The notes under the pieces: generated by a model
What the model saw: the letters and a program-made list of their open reading frames with translations, nothing else
What the model was told of the DNA's origin: nothing
Databases searched by the model: none
Source: Stramentimicrobium sp964525625
Lineage (GTDB): Bacteria; Atribacterota; Phoenicimicrobiia; Phoenicimicrobiales; Stramentimicrobiaceae
NCBI GenBank assembly: GCA_964525625.1
Contig: CAZGKY010000102.1
Coordinates: 1-7,965 of the forward strand
DNA length: 7,965 nt
Direction of reading: 5' to 3'
In this document: in pieces, positions 6,809 to 7,965 of the stretch
How positions within the stretch are numbered: the stretch's first letter is position 1
Layout: each line of letters begins with the position of its first letter
Program-made: the position numbers and the translations under genes

Positions 6809-7678
6809 TTAGTTTATTTGGTACCTTTTTTCTAATTCAAGATATTCCTTCAATCCGATAAGTTCGTTAAATTCTTGAAAGGAAATTATCTCATTTATCC
6901 TCGAAATCGTAGTTTCTCTGGTGATTAATTCAGTTAAATAATCTTTTAAGCCTTTGGCAGCAGAATATATAGGACCGGTACTATATATTACAATAGAAAA
7001 ACCCAAACTTTCTAATTCATTATTTGTTAAATTAGGAGTCCTTCCGCCTTCTATTATATTAGCCAAAGTGGGTATATCCTTAAAAAAATTATTAATTTTT
7101 TTCATCTCCTCAACGTTCTCTGGTGATTCAATAAAAATAAGATCTGCTCCTACCTGCTGATATATCTTCCCTCTAGAAAGTGCTTCATCCAACCCAAAAT
7201 TCGTTCTTGCATCTGTTCGGGCAATAATAACAAGATCTTTGTCTTCCCGGGCATCACAGGCAGCTTTTATTTTTTGAACCATATCTTCTTTGGGAATAAT
7301 TTTTCGCCCCAGCATATGACCACATTTTTTGGGGAATGTCTGGTCTTCTAATTGTATCCCGGCAACTCCAGCTCTTTCATACTCCATAACTGTTCTTCTA
7401 ACATTTAATGGATTTCCATATCCGGTATCTGCATCAGCAATAACAGGTATTTTAACTGCTTTAGCAATATCACCAGCTCTTTTCGCCATTTCAGTCATAG
7501 TGAGTAATCCCACATCGGGTTGCCCAATAATACTTGCAGAAGCACCATAGCCAGTCATATATATTGCCTTGAATCCCATCTTTTCAATCATTTTTGCACT
7601 AAAAACATCATATGCTCCAGGAGCTACTAATATTTTTTTGTCTTGTAACAAGTTTCTTAAAAGTCTTGTTTTTCGCAA
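6809..7678 (-). CDS. PEP mutase/isocitrate lyase superfamily C-C lyase (2,3-dimethylmalate or 2-methylisocitrate lyase type)
   Basis: A 289-residue Mg-dependent lyase that would cleave a 2-hydroxy or 2-methyl substituted di/tricarboxylate into a 2-oxoacid such as pyruvate and a shorter acid. The family's markers are all present: APGAYDVFSAK (19-29), TGYGASAS (42-49), the metal site DADTGYGN (82-89), ED (111-112), the catalytic-cysteine signature KKCGH (117-121), ARTDA (153-157) and IESP (183-186). The KKCGH cysteine marks a true lyase rather than a phosphonate mutase. Length fits PrpB and dimethylmalate lyase, and the GYGN plus EDQTFPKKCGH wording feels closer to the latter, but the two cannot be separated by eye. 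The start is TTG, chosen because AAGGAG (7687-7692) lies 8 bases upstream and the next ATG is codon 30. First gene after the sigma-54 promoter. The stop is TAA. Confidence 0.92.
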   Translation of the reverse strand: MRKTRLLRNLLQDKKILVAPGAYDVFSAKMIEKMGFKAIYMTGYGASASIIGQPDVGLLTMTEMAKRAGDIAKAVKIPVIADADTGYGNPLNVRRTVMEYERAGVAGIQLEDQTFPKKCGHMLGRKIIPKEDMVQKIKAACDAREDKDLVIIARTDARTNFGLDEALSRGKIYQQVGADLIFIESPENVEEMKKINNFFKDIPTLANIIEGGRTPNLTNNELESLGFSIVIYSTGPIYSAAKGLKDYLTELITRETTISRINEIISFQEFNELIGLKEYLELEKRYQIN

Positions 7679-7732
7679 ATTGTTCTCTCCTTATAATATT
7701 TTCCAGATATATCTATTGATATCTTAAACATA

Positions 7733-7749
7733 AGCAAAAAACATGCCAA
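7733..7749 (-). promoter_or_regulatory. Sigma-54 (-24/-12) promoter of the operon
   Basis: On the minus strand the sequence reads TTGGCATGTTTTTTGCT. The GG (7747-7746) and GC (7735-7734) are separated by exactly 10 bases, and it differs from the consensus TGGCACGrnnnTTGCw at only two positions. Transcription would start near 7722, giving a leader of about 44 bases with AAGGAG ahead of the lyase. The adjacent gene ends in the DNA-binding domain typical of sigma-54 activators, which supports the call. Confidence 0.85.
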
Positions 7750-7819
7750 CTCAAAAAGACAGTAAAAAATGCTTCTTTATATTGTTTTGAATGCCCACTA
7801 ATAAGAAAGGTTACAATGT

Positions 7820-7850
7820 TGTTGCAATATATTTTAACGATATTGAAACA
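7820..7850. promoter_or_regulatory. Candidate enhancer (activator-binding) site upstream of the sigma-54 promoter
   Basis: An imperfect inverted repeat with 11-base arms: TGTTGCAATAT (7820-7830) and ATATTGAAACA (7840-7850), 10 of 11 positions complementary, spacer 9 bases. Its centre is about 113 bases upstream of the predicted transcription start, a typical distance for the enhancer of a sigma-54 activator, and it lies just past the stop of the regulator that probably binds it. Binding is inferred. Confidence 0.55.
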
Positions 7851-7862
7851 TATAGATAATCA

Positions 7863-7965
7863 TTATTCGAGCCCATAAATCTTCATTTTTCTCCATAATG
7901 TCGTTCTGCTAATCCCTAATGTCTTCGCTGCTTGACTTTTATCCCAATCATTGGAATTTAAAGCT
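7863..7965 (-). CDS. C-terminus of a sigma-54-dependent transcriptional activator (5' part outside window)
   Basis: The last 33 codons of a gene that enters from the right edge and ends with TAA at 7863-7865. The peptide carries the Fis-type helix-turn-helix seen at the C-terminus of NtrC-family activators: an N-x-W-D-K-S-Q-AA segment, then TLGISRTTLWRKMK, then YGLE at the end. This domain recognises the enhancer DNA. The AAA+ ATPase and sensor domains lie outside the window, so the signal it responds to cannot be seen. Its position immediately upstream of, and in the same direction as, a sigma-54 promoter and operon makes it the likely operon-specific activator. Confidence 0.88.
   Translation of the reverse strand, partial: ALNSNDWDKSQAAKTLGISRTTLWRKMKIYGLE

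Noticed and set aside
6954..7550. Two plus-strand ORFs inside the lyase gene
   Set aside because: Both are antisense shadows of a strongly conserved coding region.

Overview
The window is AT-rich bacterial DNA with strong AGGAGG-type ribosome binding sites, one TTG start and mostly TAA stops. It resembles an anaerobic low-GC Firmicute (Clostridia or Halanaerobiia type), but that is an inference from composition and gene content and the species cannot be named. Bases 1-43 are not genomic. They are an Illumina TruSeq dual-index adapter (tail of P5, index CCTATCCT, read-1 primer site), so the window is the end of a draft contig and the first gene is cut there.

Everything recognisable is on the minus strand, so the genes read from right to left. 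At the far right (7863-7965) is the last 33 codons of a regulator with the Fis-type helix-turn-helix typical of sigma-54 enhancer-binding activators. Next come an imperfect 31-bp inverted repeat (7820-7850), a near-consensus -24/-12 sigma-54 promoter (7733-7749) and then a probable operon. Its genes are a PEP mutase/isocitrate lyase superfamily lyase (2,3-dimethylmalate lyase or methylisocitrate lyase type), an enolase-superfamily (mandelate racemase/muconate lactonizing type) enzyme, an MmgE/PrpD-family protein, an unrecognised protein of about 285 residues, and a tripartite tricarboxylate transporter in the order tctC, tctB, tctA (tctA incomplete).

The simplest reading is an inducible catabolic island. 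TctC binds an organic acid outside the membrane and TctAB imports it. The enolase-superfamily and MmgE/PrpD enzymes racemise, isomerise or (de)hydrate it, and the lyase cleaves the resulting C-C bond, probably giving pyruvate or a related 2-oxoacid plus a shorter acid. There is no citrate or methylcitrate synthase and no aconitase here, so this is not a standard methylcitrate cycle. The substrate is unknown.

The most striking observation is in the MmgE/PrpD gene. Its frame is interrupted by a TAG codon, after which the same frame stays open for 37 codons and reads like the family's normal C-terminal helices, giving the usual length of about 448 residues. This is an amber mutation, a sequence error, or real amber decoding (for example pyrrolysine). 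The following gene also ends in TAG and is also followed by 37 open codons, although that tail has no recognisable family resemblance. No tRNA, rRNA, CRISPR array or insertion sequence was seen.
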